Below, piece after piece: positions 7,401 through 16,503 of a stretch of DNA of 64,000 bases. This DNA comes from Gaiellasilicea sp963789355 (GTDB lineage Bacteria; Actinomycetota; Thermoleophilia; Gaiellales; Gaiellaceae), in contig CAWBKK010000010.1 in the NCBI GenBank assembly GCA_963789355.1, forward strand, positions 1 through 64,000, in the 5' to 3' direction. A program made the translations under genes and the position numbers. The notes under the pieces are model-generated. The model ran no database searches. It had not been told where the DNA came from and saw nothing but the letters and a program-made list of their open reading frames with translations. Each line of letters opens with the position of its first letter. Position 1 is the stretch's first letter.

Positions 7401-9845
7401 TTACAGAACGGAGACGCGCACGGTCTTGATGTTCTTCCCGATGACCATCTTGCCGACACGAACCTGCTTGTTCGTGGCGACGATGCGGGTCGTGCGGGAG
7501 ACCACCTTGCCGGCCTTGTTCACCTGGATGATCCGGATCTTGGCCGTCTTGCTGGTGCCGTTGACCCGAACCATGAGGTGACGCTTGCCGTTGACGAGCA
7601 CGAGCCTCGCGGTGCTGAGGTTCGCCTTGGCAGCCTTCGCCGCCACGGCCGGCTTGGCCGTCACGGGCGTGACCGAGTTGGTCAGGCTGACAACCGACGC
7701 CTGCGAGGCAGACGGGCTGACGCTCTGCGCGACCTGCGTCGGCGTCGGCACGTTCGTGCTCGGCGTCGTCGGCGTGGTCGGGTTCGGCGTCGTCGTCGAC
7801 GGTGCCGTCGGGCGGAAGTCCGCGTTGACGCTGCGGAACAGGTTCTCATCGACGAAGTGGGCGATCACGTTGACCAGGCCAGCCGAGCTCGTGATGACCT
7901 CGACCGCTGCCTGACCATTCTCGTCCGTTTCGATGCAGAGCCGGTTCAGGCCGCGCACTGGATCCTTGATCGCGACATAACCGGGTCCGGGGATGAGACC
8001 GCCCAGCGTCTCCGCCGTGAAGCAGACGACCTCGCCCACGAAGGGCTCGCCGTCGATGTCGATCGCGGTCGCGGTGCAGATGCGGACGAGCGTCGTCGAG
8101 ACACCCGTACCGCCCTTGGGCACGCACACGATCGTCTTGTTGAACAGCGACGTCACGATCTTCCTGAGCTCAGCAGAGCGCTGAGCAGGAGCGGTCGTGC
8201 GCTGGCCGGGATGCCGCGCGGTGGCGGTGATGTCGGCCGTGCCGATCGGGTTGACGCCCTGGAGGTCGCAACCGTCGTTCAGGTTGACGACGACGCCCAG
8301 GTTGTCGAAGTAGAACCCGGTGCCCGGCAGGAACCGGACGCGGGCCTCGCCGTGCTCGTCGGTGTAGACGACCACGCCCTGGTCACCCGCCGGCAGCTGC
8401 CGGTACGCGGGATCCTCGTCGCTGCGGAGGAGGCAGTCGGTGTCGCCGCCTGCGGCCTCGTTGAACGACTCGGCGATATCCCAGAAGTCGTACGGCTCGT
8501 CCCAGTCGGCCAGGTAGCCGGCGAAGTTGTTGTTGATGAACGCTCCGTCGGTGCCCGACGCGGTGGTTCCGATGTCGTACTCCGCGGCCCTCGCCGGGAT
8601 GTACGCCTTGTAGAACGGGGCGTACAGGTTGTGCGCCGTGTCGTCCGCGAGAAGCGGGTTGCGGACATACACGTCGTCCTTGTCGACCTTCACGAGCGAG
8701 CCGACGCCGGAGATGTCAGTCGGTGCGCCGGTGTTGGGCTCGATCTCGAAGTCGATGCGGATCGGCGGCATCGGCGCGTCCCACGCGTCGATCTTGCCGT
8801 CGCTCAGCAGCGTGTCGTCCGGCCGAAGTGCGTCGAACGGGCCGACGGTGCCGGAGAAGTCACCGGCGTTGTCGCCGAAGACGCGCGAGAAGTCCTCGTC
8901 CTCGTCGTTGCCGGCGATGCAGTTGTCGACCTGGTCGATGAGCGTGGTCAGCGACGGCAGCGCGCAGTAACCCGGGACGTGAACGTCCGGAGTCGCCGTG
9001 TTGTCGTCGTGAATGTCCCACAACCGCGGGTCGAACTCGAGGCTCGGGTCGAAGTCCCCGTTGTCGTCGAAGCCCGTCGAGGTGGCGTACGCCTCGGCGA
9101 GATCCGGCCAGTCCTCGGGGAACGTCAACTCGTCGGCGAGCCCGAGCTCGGCGAAGTTGTTCCCGTTCGGAACGGATCCGGTCACGACTGCCTGGAGCAC
9201 GTTGCCTTCATCCCCTGCGACGTCAGTGATCGGACCGGCAGGAGCGCCGGTGCCGCCAGAGACGTTCAGGAGCGTCGGCTGGTTCGCGTTCATCCAGATC
9301 GCGACGAACTGGTGCTGGAGCGCGATGATGTCGTCGGGGAAGAGCAGGTACCTAGCCAGATCCCCGAAGACCTCGGCGTTCAGCTTCACCAGCGCGATGC
9401 CGGCCTTCTGCGAGGTGATGTGAATCGACGCGCAGAGGCTGCCTTCCTGCTCGCCCTCGCCGAAGAACACGGGCCGGTTGCCGTCGTTCCCGTTCAGGAA
9501 CACGGGACGGTTGACAGCGTCACCGCTCCAGTCCTCGATCACGAACTTGATGTCGAACAGGCTCTGGAGACCGCCGGTCTGCGAGATCTGCGTGCGTGCT
9601 GCGGCCTCGGCGTCCCCGTTCAGGAACGGATAGCACTTGACCAGGCGGAGCGTCTCGCCGCGCCAGGCCAGTACCGGAATGTTCGTCATCTGAGTCGAGT
9701 CGTTCAGGCTGTTGTCCAGCCTGTACAACGGATGATCCGTTGTCGCCTCACTCAGCACGGCGGGGACCGCCGACGCACCGGCGACCAGCACAAAGGTGCC
9801 AATCGTCAGAGCGGCGGCAATCGCCAAACGTACTCTCTTACGCAT
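7401..9845 (-). CDS. Large secreted protein of unknown function (814 aa)
   Basis: No family recognised with confidence. ATG 9845 is preceded by a GGGGGA ribosome site and opens a signal peptide (RKRVRLAIAAALTIGTFVLV, mature start near residue 30). The long acidic body (about 30-650) is Asn/Asp-rich with scattered cysteines. Segments such as EHGEARVRFLPGTG and DENGQAAVEVITSSAGLVNV resemble bacterial Ig-like (Big-type) beta sandwiches. A Thr/Pro/Ser linker (about 665-705) leads to a basic beta-rich C-terminal domain (about 740-814), similar in style to the tails of the CAP and Calx-beta proteins here. This suggests a surface-attached structural or binding protein, not an enzyme. The two flanking subtilases may process it; that is inference. 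Confidence 0.7.
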   Translation of the reverse strand: MRKRVRLAIAAALTIGTFVLVAGASAVPAVLSEATTDHPLYRLDNSLNDSTQMTNIPVLAWRGETLRLVKCYPFLNGDAEAAARTQISQTGGLQSLFDIKFVIEDWSGDAVNRPVFLNGNDGNRPVFFGEGEQEGSLCASIHITSQKAGIALVKLNAEVFGDLARYLLFPDDIIALQHQFVAIWMNANQPTLLNVSGGTGAPAGPITDVAGDEGNVLQAVVTGSVPNGNNFAELGLADELTFPEDWPDLAEAYATSTGFDDNGDFDPSLEFDPRLWDIHDDNTATPDVHVPGYCALPSLTTLIDQVDNCIAGNDEDEDFSRVFGDNAGDFSGTVGPFDALRPDDTLLSDGKIDAWDAPMPPIRIDFEIEPNTGAPTDISGVGSLVKVDKDDVYVRNPLLADDTAHNLYAPFYKAYIPARAAEYDIGTTASGTDGAFINNNFAGYLADWDEPYDFWDIAESFNEAAGGDTDCLLRSDEDPAYRQLPAGDQGVVVYTDEHGEARVRFLPGTGFYFDNLGVVVNLNDGCDLQGVNPIGTADITATARHPGQRTTAPAQRSAELRKIVTSLFNKTIVCVPKGGTGVSTTLVRICTATAIDIDGEPFVGEVVCFTAETLGGLIPGPGYVAIKDPVRGLNRLCIETDENGQAAVEVITSSAGLVNVIAHFVDENLFRSVNADFRPTAPSTTTPNPTTPTTPSTNVPTPTQVAQSVSPSASQASVVSLTNSVTPVTAKPAVAAKAAKANLSTARLVLVNGKRHLMVRVNGTSKTAKIRIIQVNKAGKVVSRTTRIVATNKQVRVGKMVIGKNIKTVRVSVL

Positions 9846-10047
9846 TATTTGATTCCCCCATCGTCTCGTTTCCCCAAAAAAGTTCTTGCTCGAATCTTGC
9901 TGCTCAGCGTGCTTTTTGCGCGCTCCCCCGTGCCAACCTCCTTCCGATGTCGGCCAGTCCCAGACGTGTCTATGCGACCCTTCGGTTCTAGACCTTTTCG
10001 AAGGCTCGCGCAAGGGTGGCACCGGGTAGTGTTTTCGAGCGAGAAAG

Positions 10048-10111
10048 CCCCCCCGACGGCCATGTTTAGAAGTTCCGTCGGCCCGGTCCGACAGGTGTCC
10101 GGGGGGTTTTT
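10048..10111 (+). terminator. Structured leader with terminator-like hairpin upstream of the S8 gene
   Basis: Two structures compete. One is a 7-bp hairpin (CCGACGG 10053-10059 with CCGTCGG 10075-10081). The other is a GC hairpin whose 3' arm ends in six G and is followed by five T (10107-10111); its 5' arm may be 10048-10057 or, locally, CCCGG at 10082-10086. The element lies 49 bases before ATG 10160, so it could attenuate that gene rather than end an upstream one. Confidence 0.4.
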
Positions 10112-10159
10112 GGAGTCCTGCCCTTGCAGCCCGGAATCCGCCGTCTAGACTCGGAGCGG

Positions 10160-11464
10160 ATGCGGCCTCTTCTCGTTTTCGTGCTCGCGGCGCTGTCGCT
10201 AGGCCTCGGGGGGGCCGGCGCAGCGGTGCAGCCCAACGATCCCGCGTGGCACGAGCAGCTCGCGGAGCGCCTGATCAGGCTGCCGGAGGTCTGGGAGATC
10301 ACGACGGGCGATCCGACCATCGTGGTCGCGACGGTCGACACCGGTGTGAACGCGATCCCCGAGCTCGAGGGCGCGCTCGTTCCCGGCTGGGACTTCGTCG
10401 AGAACGATGGCGAGCCACAGGACACGCACGGCCACGGCACGAGGGTGGCCACCGTGATCGCCGCTCGCGGAAACAACCAGATCGGCATGGCGGGCTACTG
10501 CTGGCAGTGCAAGATCATGCCGGTCCGGGTCTCCGCCGACGGCTCGGCGAGCGCCGGGCGGATCGCCGAGGGGATCAACTGGGCAACCGAGCACGGGGCG
10601 CGGATCATCAACGTCAGCCTCAGTCATCCGGGCGTCCCGGACGGTGCCGAGGCTCGCGCGGTCCAGAACGCGATCAACCGCGGCGCGGTCGTGATCGCTT
10701 CGGCCGGCAACTCGGGCTCGGACGCCCGCCAGTACCCGGGCGCGTATCCGAACGTGCTCGCAGTCGCCGCCACCGACGACGCGGCCAAGCTCTACTTCTG
10801 GTCGTCTCACGGCCCCTGGGTCTCGCTCGCGGCGCCCGGCTGCCATGTGGTCACCGACATCTCGACGCCGCCCGGAACGAGCTGCGGCACGTCGTTCACG
10901 CCCGCCGCGGTCTCAGGCGTTGCTGCGCTCCTGCTCTCGCGGAACCCGAGCCTGGGTGGGGAGCAGGTGCGGCGCGCGCTGACAGCGACCGCGCGGCCGG
11001 TTCCCGGGATCGCCTACGGCCAGATCGAGCCGATGGCCGCCTTCGAGTGGCTCGGGCTGCTCGCGCCGGGGCCGTCCGGCCTCAGGCCGGTGACGCCGAT
11101 CCCACCGAGCCCGCCGGTCGTGCCGCCCGTGCCGCCCGTGCTCAGGCCTCCGGTGCCGGGGCAGCTGTACACCCGGCAGACGGTGTTCGAGACCGGCACG
11201 TTCAAGCGCGGCTTCCGTTCGACGTTCAGGGTCGGCCGCGGCCGCTTCGAGCTGCAGCTCCTGACCCCGCTCGCGAGCACCTGCTCGCTATCGCTCCGCT
11301 CGGCGAGCGAGCTGACCGTCGCTGCGCCCGCCTTCAAGAACTTGATCAGCCTCACCGCTCAAGTCACTGCCGGCCGGTACACCGCGGAGGTTCAATGCCG
11401 CGGTGCCCGGACTCGGCAGTACTCGATGGGCGTCATCGCGATGTTTCCTCGAGGCGGCCCGTAG
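10160..11464 (+). CDS. Secreted S8 (subtilisin-like) serine peptidase
   Basis: Exported protease of 434 residues read from ATG 10160, which has GGAGCGG just upstream and opens a clean signal peptide (1-22). The triad is Asp60 (TVDTGVN), His92 (DTHGHGT) and Ser245 (CGTSFTP), with Asn in SAGNSGS. CWQC at residues 114-117 corresponds to CSQC in the S8 protein at 6254, and order and spacing match along the domain, so the two are probable duplicates. After the catalytic domain come a Pro-rich hinge (about 310-335) and a roughly 100-residue beta-rich C-terminal domain with two or three cysteines. The 3' end overlaps the convergent regulator gene by 32 bases. Confidence 0.9.
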   Translation: MRPLLVFVLAALSLGLGGAGAAVQPNDPAWHEQLAERLIRLPEVWEITTGDPTIVVATVDTGVNAIPELEGALVPGWDFVENDGEPQDTHGHGTRVATVIAARGNNQIGMAGYCWQCKIMPVRVSADGSASAGRIAEGINWATEHGARIINVSLSHPGVPDGAEARAVQNAINRGAVVIASAGNSGSDARQYPGAYPNVLAVAATDDAAKLYFWSSHGPWVSLAAPGCHVVTDISTPPGTSCGTSFTPAAVSGVAALLLSRNPSLGGEQVRRALTATARPVPGIAYGQIEPMAAFEWLGLLAPGPSGLRPVTPIPPSPPVVPPVPPVLRPPVPGQLYTRQTVFETGTFKRGFRSTFRVGRGRFELQLLTPLASTCSLSLRSASELTVAAPAFKNLISLTAQVTAGRYTAEVQCRGARTRQYSMGVIAMFPRGGP

Positions 11465-12215
11465 GCCTGTTCGACCGCGGTGTCGGACGCCGAAGCGGGA
11501 CCAGCGCCGGAGCACCGTTGCCGTTCTCCTTCCGTTCGATGGGCGAGATCGCCTCGCCGGACTCGGCGACCACGTCCAGGATCCCGTTCTGCCGGGCCCA
11601 GCGTGCCGCCTCGAAGCGACTGCGGACGCCGAGCTTGCGGTAGACGTTCGCGAGGTGGAACTTCACCGTCTGGTCGGCGACCCAGAGGATCTCCGCCACC
11701 TGGCGATTCGACCGTCCACCCGAGACGAGCTGCAGGATCTCGAGCTCGCGGCGGGTCAGCTTGCGGAGGACGTCCCGGCGCTCCGTCGCCACTGCCTCCT
11801 GCCTCGGCCGTGCCAGATACAGCGACGGCTCGAACGCTTGCCGGATCGCGGTCCCGATGGCGTCCGGGTCGGACGACTTCAGGACGTACGCCGAAGCGCC
11901 ACGATCGAAGGCAGCGTCGATCACGCTCCGTTCGTTCGAGCCGGACAGGACGACCACGGTCAGGCCCGGCGTCTCACGCGGACCGGTCGAGATCAGCCGC
12001 AACGCGGCGTCGAGCCCTTCGGGTAGATCGACCTCCAGGACGAGCAGGTCCGGCCGGTGCTCGCGTAGGAGCGTCGCGGCCGTGCTCGCGCACGTCGTTG
12101 CGCCGACGAGGTCGATCTCGTACCTGGCGAGCAGCGTCGCCAGGGCGGTGTGACACAACGGATGCGGGTCGAGCACTATCGCCCTCCGTCGTGGACTGCT
12201 GAATTCTTGCTTCAT
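11433..12215 (-). CDS. LuxR-type (NarL/FixJ) response regulator with atypical receiver
   Basis: DNA-binding transcription factor of 260 residues. ATG 12215 is preceded by GGAGGA at proper spacing. The receiver domain (about 10-130) keeps the acidic Asp16 in VLDPHP and Lys113 in YVLKSSD. The phospho-acceptor position, four residues before the conserved Pro, is Glu61 (VLEVDLP), a natural phospho-mimic. The C-terminal HTH (about 150-210; LTRRELEILQLVSGG, then VKFHLANVYRKLGV) is canonical LuxR. A polar 50-residue tail follows. No sensor kinase is adjacent. It may regulate the surrounding exported-protein genes and could act without phosphorylation; both are inference. Confidence 0.88.
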   Translation of the reverse strand: MKQEFSSPRRRAIVLDPHPLCHTALATLLARYEIDLVGATTCASTAATLLREHRPDLLVLEVDLPEGLDAALRLISTGPRETPGLTVVVLSGSNERSVIDAAFDRGASAYVLKSSDPDAIGTAIRQAFEPSLYLARPRQEAVATERRDVLRKLTRRELEILQLVSGGRSNRQVAEILWVADQTVKFHLANVYRKLGVRSRFEAARWARQNGILDVVAESGEAISPIERKENGNGAPALVPLRRPTPRSNRPTGRLEETSR

Positions 12216-12321
12216 CCCATTTCCTCCATGAACCGTCTTCCCCAGGACAGTTGCCCTCTCACACGACTCACAGCCACCCTTGGATCTTCCGCGGTGGCGG
12301 ATTCGGAGCCGTGGCCGGGAG

Positions 12322-13521
12322 CTATCCGGGTCGGGCGGTGGGAGGCGCGGCGATGACGCCGTGCGGGATCGTGCTCGGCAGCCGAACCCGGCCGAACCGG
12401 AACGGCATCGGGACGCGGATCTGAACTGCAGTGACCGCGAACAGGCGAGAGGACCAGCTGGAGCCGGTCGAGCCGCCGAACTCGTCATTGGCCGCGCCCT
12501 GGCCGGAATCCCCGAAGGGGATCGTCGGCCGGACCTCGGCGACAGGATGTTTTTTCGCAGCCTTCGAATCGGGCGGAGGCCGTGCCTCGACCCGGCGCGC
12601 CGCGGCTCGCGTCGCCACCCGGTCGATTGCGGCCCGCACCTCCGGGCTGGGCGAATAGGTCAGCGGGCTGCGAAGAATCGTGGCTGCGCGCACCTGCTTG
12701 CATCGCTGCGACAGCGGGACTCGTGCCCTCGGCTGCGCACACGTACGCGGGAGGAGCTTTGGCTTGCTCGACACGACGACGAGCTTCGGCATCGCGAGCG
12801 CGTTCGCCGTCTCGTCGTCGGGCACGAGCGCGACCAGCGGGGCGGCCGCTCTCTCCCGCAGGCTGACGACGACCGCACCGTCGGCACCCGCGGCGGCCTC
12901 GGCTCGGGCAGCTGCCGTGTCCGGCGCGTCCGCCTCGGCGGCCTCCTCCGCAGCCGGAGCCTCGACAAGCAGGACGATCGACACGGCAGCGGGGGCCGCC
13001 GGCGTCTCGACGGCGGCCGGCGGTGCTGACGCGGCCGACTCGGCCGGAGCGGCCGGAGCGGCCGGGGCGGTGACTGCGGCAGGAGCCGTCTGCGGCGTCG
13101 TGGAGTCGAGCTTGACGACGTCCGCGGGTGCCGTTTCGGGGGCCGCCGTGGTCGGCGTCTCCGCAGGACCGGAAGTGGCGTCGGGGGTGGTCGTCGAGGT
13201 CGTCTCGGTCTCGGTCCCTGTTCCGCTCTCGCTCGACGTGCCGCCCTCGGGCGCCGGCGTCGGATCCGCGGCGGGCTCCTCTGCGGCCGGCTCCTCCGGC
13301 GTCGGCTCGGCCGGCGGCGTTCCCGGTTCCGGGTCGGTCGGCTCCGAGGCGGGTGGCGTCGTCTCGGTGGCGGGCGCCTCGGTGCTCGCCGTGTCCGCGG
13401 GCGGCGGAGGCGTTGCGTCCATCGCGAGGGCCGGCTGGGTGACGCCGAGCACGACGGCGACGGTCGCCAAGCAGGCGACGCCGAAGCGTCCAACGCCGAA
13501 CCGATTCCCCCTTGCCGCCAA
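12322..13521 (-). CDS. Secreted low-complexity Ala/Pro/Thr/Glu-rich protein
   Basis: Not recognised. TTG 13521 has GAGGAG seven bases upstream and starts a signal peptide (RFGVACLATVAVVLG, cut near residue 34). Residues 35-200 are almost entirely Ala, Pro, Thr, Glu and Ser, typical of an extended wall-spanning or glycosylated stalk. The C-terminal half has a more ordered, basic character with Cys at two or three positions and no obvious sorting signal. The biased codon pattern makes all frames open here, so the exact product is less certain than for other genes, but the signal peptide and ribosome site support this frame. It is divergent from the Calx-beta gene. Confidence 0.6.
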   Translation of the reverse strand: MAARGNRFGVGRFGVACLATVAVVLGVTQPALAMDATPPPPADTASTEAPATETTPPASEPTDPEPGTPPAEPTPEEPAAEEPAADPTPAPEGGTSSESGTGTETETTSTTTPDATSGPAETPTTAAPETAPADVVKLDSTTPQTAPAAVTAPAAPAAPAESAASAPPAAVETPAAPAAVSIVLLVEAPAAEEAAEADAPDTAAARAEAAAGADGAVVVSLRERAAAPLVALVPDDETANALAMPKLVVVSSKPKLLPRTCAQPRARVPLSQRCKQVRAATILRSPLTYSPSPEVRAAIDRVATRAAARRVEARPPPDSKAAKKHPVAEVRPTIPFGDSGQGAANDEFGGSTGSSWSSRLFAVTAVQIRVPMPFRFGRVRLPSTIPHGVIAAPPTARPG

Positions 13522-13709
13522 CGGAGTCTCCTCTGTAACCGAACGACCCTTTACGGGTTCTTACCGCAGTTTCCGGTTTGGAGCAAGCGCACTCTAGATG
13601 CACGGCGACTTCTGTGCCGCCAAGGACCGCCAAGGCGGTCCTCGCTGGACGGGTAGGTTTTTCAGATTCCTTTGTTTCGAACCGTAAATCGTGCTACACC
13701 AAGACGGAC

Positions 13710-16322
13710 GTGCTTGGGGGTGGCCTGAAGACAAGGGGGAACGTTCGTCGGCTCGGCGCCGCCGGGCTGGTCTTGGGCTGCCTGATTGCGCTGCCCGGGC
13801 AGGCTGGCGCCGACGACGCTCAGAAGCTCACGATCAGCGGAGACCCGACCTGTCACCGAGGGCGGGACGGCGACGTACACGGTCAGCCTGACTGACGGGA
13901 CGGACGACAACGCCACGGTCAAGTTCGACGCAGCGCCCACTGGTTCGGGACGAGTGCGTCCGACTTCACGGTTTACGCCCCCGCCACGCCGCTCACGTGC
14001 CGAAGGGTTCGACAGGCGAGACGTTCACCGTCACAGCGACACAGGACGCGGCGGATGAGCTGAACGAGCCGTTCACGGTCAGCCTCTCCGAATGAGAACG
14101 GCGCGACGGTCGAGACCCGATCCGTCACGACGGAGATCGTCGACGACGACGTTCCTGTCCTCTCAATCAACGACGCGCCTCCCGCCGAAGAAGGCGCGGA
14201 CGCAGTCTTCAAGATCACGCTTTCCCAAGCGCCCGCGAGTACGGTGACAGTCAAGTACCGGACGGAGAACGGGTCGGCGAGTGCCGAAAACGGCGACTAC
14301 GTCGCAAAGCCACTCACCTCGGTCACGTTCACGCCTGGCGAGCCATCCCTCGAGAAAGAAGTGCGAGTCACGACGAACGACGAGGATCCCTCCCTTGGAC
14401 GAGAACACGGAGGGTTTCAGCGTGGTGCTCTCGGAAGCGTCGTCGAATGCCTCGATCGGCGACGGGACGGGCGCCGGCACGATCACGGATGACGACCCCG
14501 AGCCGGAGGTTGCGACGATCAGCGACTTCACCGTGCTCACCGAGGGGAACGCCGACACCGTCGACGCGACGATCACCGTCACCCTCTCGGCGCCGAGCGG
14601 GAAGACGATCAGGGTGCCCTGGGCGACCGCCCCCGGAACCGCGACCGAGGACGTCGACTACGTAAAGGCGGAGAACCAGTTCCTGGTCTTCGATCCGGGT
14701 CAGACGAGCAAGGACATCATCGTGAAGGTCAAGGGCGACACGCTCTTCGAGCAGGAGGAGACGTTCTCGGTTGTCATCACCGACCCGGAGAACGCCCGGC
14801 CAGGCCCGGACAGCCGCGGTGAGATCAGGATCAGGGACGACGACTTCTCGCCGACGCCGACCGTGTCGAATCCTTCGGTCTCCGAAGGCAACCCGGGCAG
14901 CGGGGGAGACCTCGTCTTCGACGTGACGCTCTCCAGCCCCCGGCCGGAGACGCGGTTCAACTACCGAACCTTGGTGGGCACGGCGACGGGCTCCGACTTC
15001 GTCGAGGTCGGCGGCTCGCAGATCGTCTTCCCGGCCAACACGACCACGACGCCCACGACCCTGCAGGTGACGATCGGGGTGAAGCGGGACCTGGTGGACG
15101 AAAACAACGAGTCCTTCACGCTCCAGCTCCTGAACCCGACGACCCAGGCTGTGGTCGCGACCGCGACGGGCACGATCGTGAACGACGACAACAACTCGAA
15201 GCTGTCGGTCAGCGACGCGACAGCGGACGAACCCTCGTCGGGCACGGCGACGATGACGTTCACTGTCACCCTGTCGCAGGCGAGCGAGCGCAATGTGACC
15301 GTCAATTGGGCAACCGCTGATGGCACGGCTACCGCGGGTGTCGACTACACGGCCGGGAGTGGAGTCCTCAGCTTCACGCCCGGCCAGACGTCCAAGACCG
15401 TCGCCGTCGCGGTCACCGGAGACACCACCAACGAGCCGAACGAAACGCTGAGGCTCTTGCTCTCCAACCCCACCGGCGTTCCCCCGGCCAATCTCACCGA
15501 CGCCCAGGGCGACGGGACGATCGTGGACAAGAACGCGCCGCCGTCGCTCTCGATCAGCGACACGAACGCGCGCGAGGGCGAGGGCGCGAACTTCACGGTC
15601 ACGCTCGCCGGGACGACAATCGCTTGCGGTCACGGTCCGCTTCAACACCGCCGACGGCACCGCCCGGTCGAGCGTCGACTACGTCGCGCGCACGGGCAGC
15701 CTGACCTTCGCGCCGGGCGAGAAGTCGAAGACGATCACCGTGACGGTGTTGGACGACACCCTCTCCGAGGCCGCCGAGGACTTCGACGTCGTCCTCGGCG
15801 ACCCCGTCAACGGCGCGGTCACGAAGGGTCGCGGCGAAGCAACGATCGAAGCCAGCGACCGGACGACGCAGACGCCGACACCGCCGGTGGTCACCCCGCG
15901 GCCCGTCGCGCGCTCCCGCGGCCGTCAAGCTGCCGCGCGTGCAGCTCGGGCCGACGATGATCCTGGTCGGCAAGAACGGAATCGCGAAGATGCAGGTCAC
16001 CTGCCAGAAGGTGTCCCCGATCGTGTGCGCCGGCTCGGTCGAGTTGCAGCGGGCGACCAAGCCGCTGTTGAAGCTCGGCAAGAAGACGTTCTCGGTCAAG
16101 AAGGGGATCAAGGGCTCGGCGTCGATCAAGCTGACGGCGCGGGCGTTGACGATCTTGCGCACGAACGGAACCCTGCGGGCGAAGGTGGTCGTCGTCGTCA
16201 AGACGAGCGCCAAGCCGAGGACGTACCTGCCCGGGATCATCACGCTCAAGAGCACGACGCCGAGGCTGAAGGCGAAGCCCAAGCCGAAGCCTCCGGCCAC
16301 GAGCGTCATCGTCGATCCGTAG
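13710..16322 (+). pseudogene. Calx-beta repeat surface protein, disrupted by about seven frameshifts
   Basis: The N-terminus from GTG 13710 is a signal peptide (RRLGAAGLVLGCLIALPGQA). About six Calx-beta domains of some 110 residues follow, recognisable by repeats such as VTVNWATADGTATAGVDY, FTPGQTSKTVAV and NEPNETLRLLLSNP. A basic C-terminal domain (15930-16322) closes the gene. The coding frame jumps near 13851, 13940, 13998, 14090, 14391, 15622 and 15905; each segment is protein-like only in its own frame, and one shift exposes a TGA at 14093. Calx-beta repeats bind calcium and occur in large adhesins. This is either a decayed adhesin gene or a region with base-calling or assembly errors, made more likely by the repeats. 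Confidence 0.8.
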
Positions 16323-16339
16323 ACGTAGAACCGCGTCGC

Positions 16340-16345
16340 TACAAT
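16340..16345 (+). promoter_or_regulatory. Probable -10 box of the tRNA-Asn promoter
   Basis: TACAAT lies 12 bases before the first base of the tRNA, the right distance for transcription to start at or just before the tRNA. No convincing -35 hexamer is seen at 16-18 bases upstream, which falls in the end of the Calx-beta gene. Confidence 0.35.
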
Positions 16346-16356
16346 TCCGCGGCCGT

Positions 16357-16431
<75 letters not shown>

Positions 16432-16503
16432 CAACGGAGATCTCGCCCTTCTGCCGTCGCGGGCGGCTCAGCGAGCGCCGGAGGGGGTCGATAGATTCAG
16501 CAC

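Noticed and set aside
7578..10148. 856-codon rightward open frame opposite the secreted protein
   Set aside because: Arg/Val/Asp-rich antisense of 7401-9845; no signal, ribosome site or domain.
12322..13521. Rightward Ser/Ala/Val-rich frame opposite the low-complexity protein
   Set aside because: It lacks a signal peptide and ribosome site; repetitive GC-rich sequence opens all frames.
13851..14095. TGA at 14093 in the Calx-beta gene as a second selenocysteine codon
   Set aside because: The frame changes on both sides, no CxxC or redox motif is present, and six other frameshifts show general disruption.
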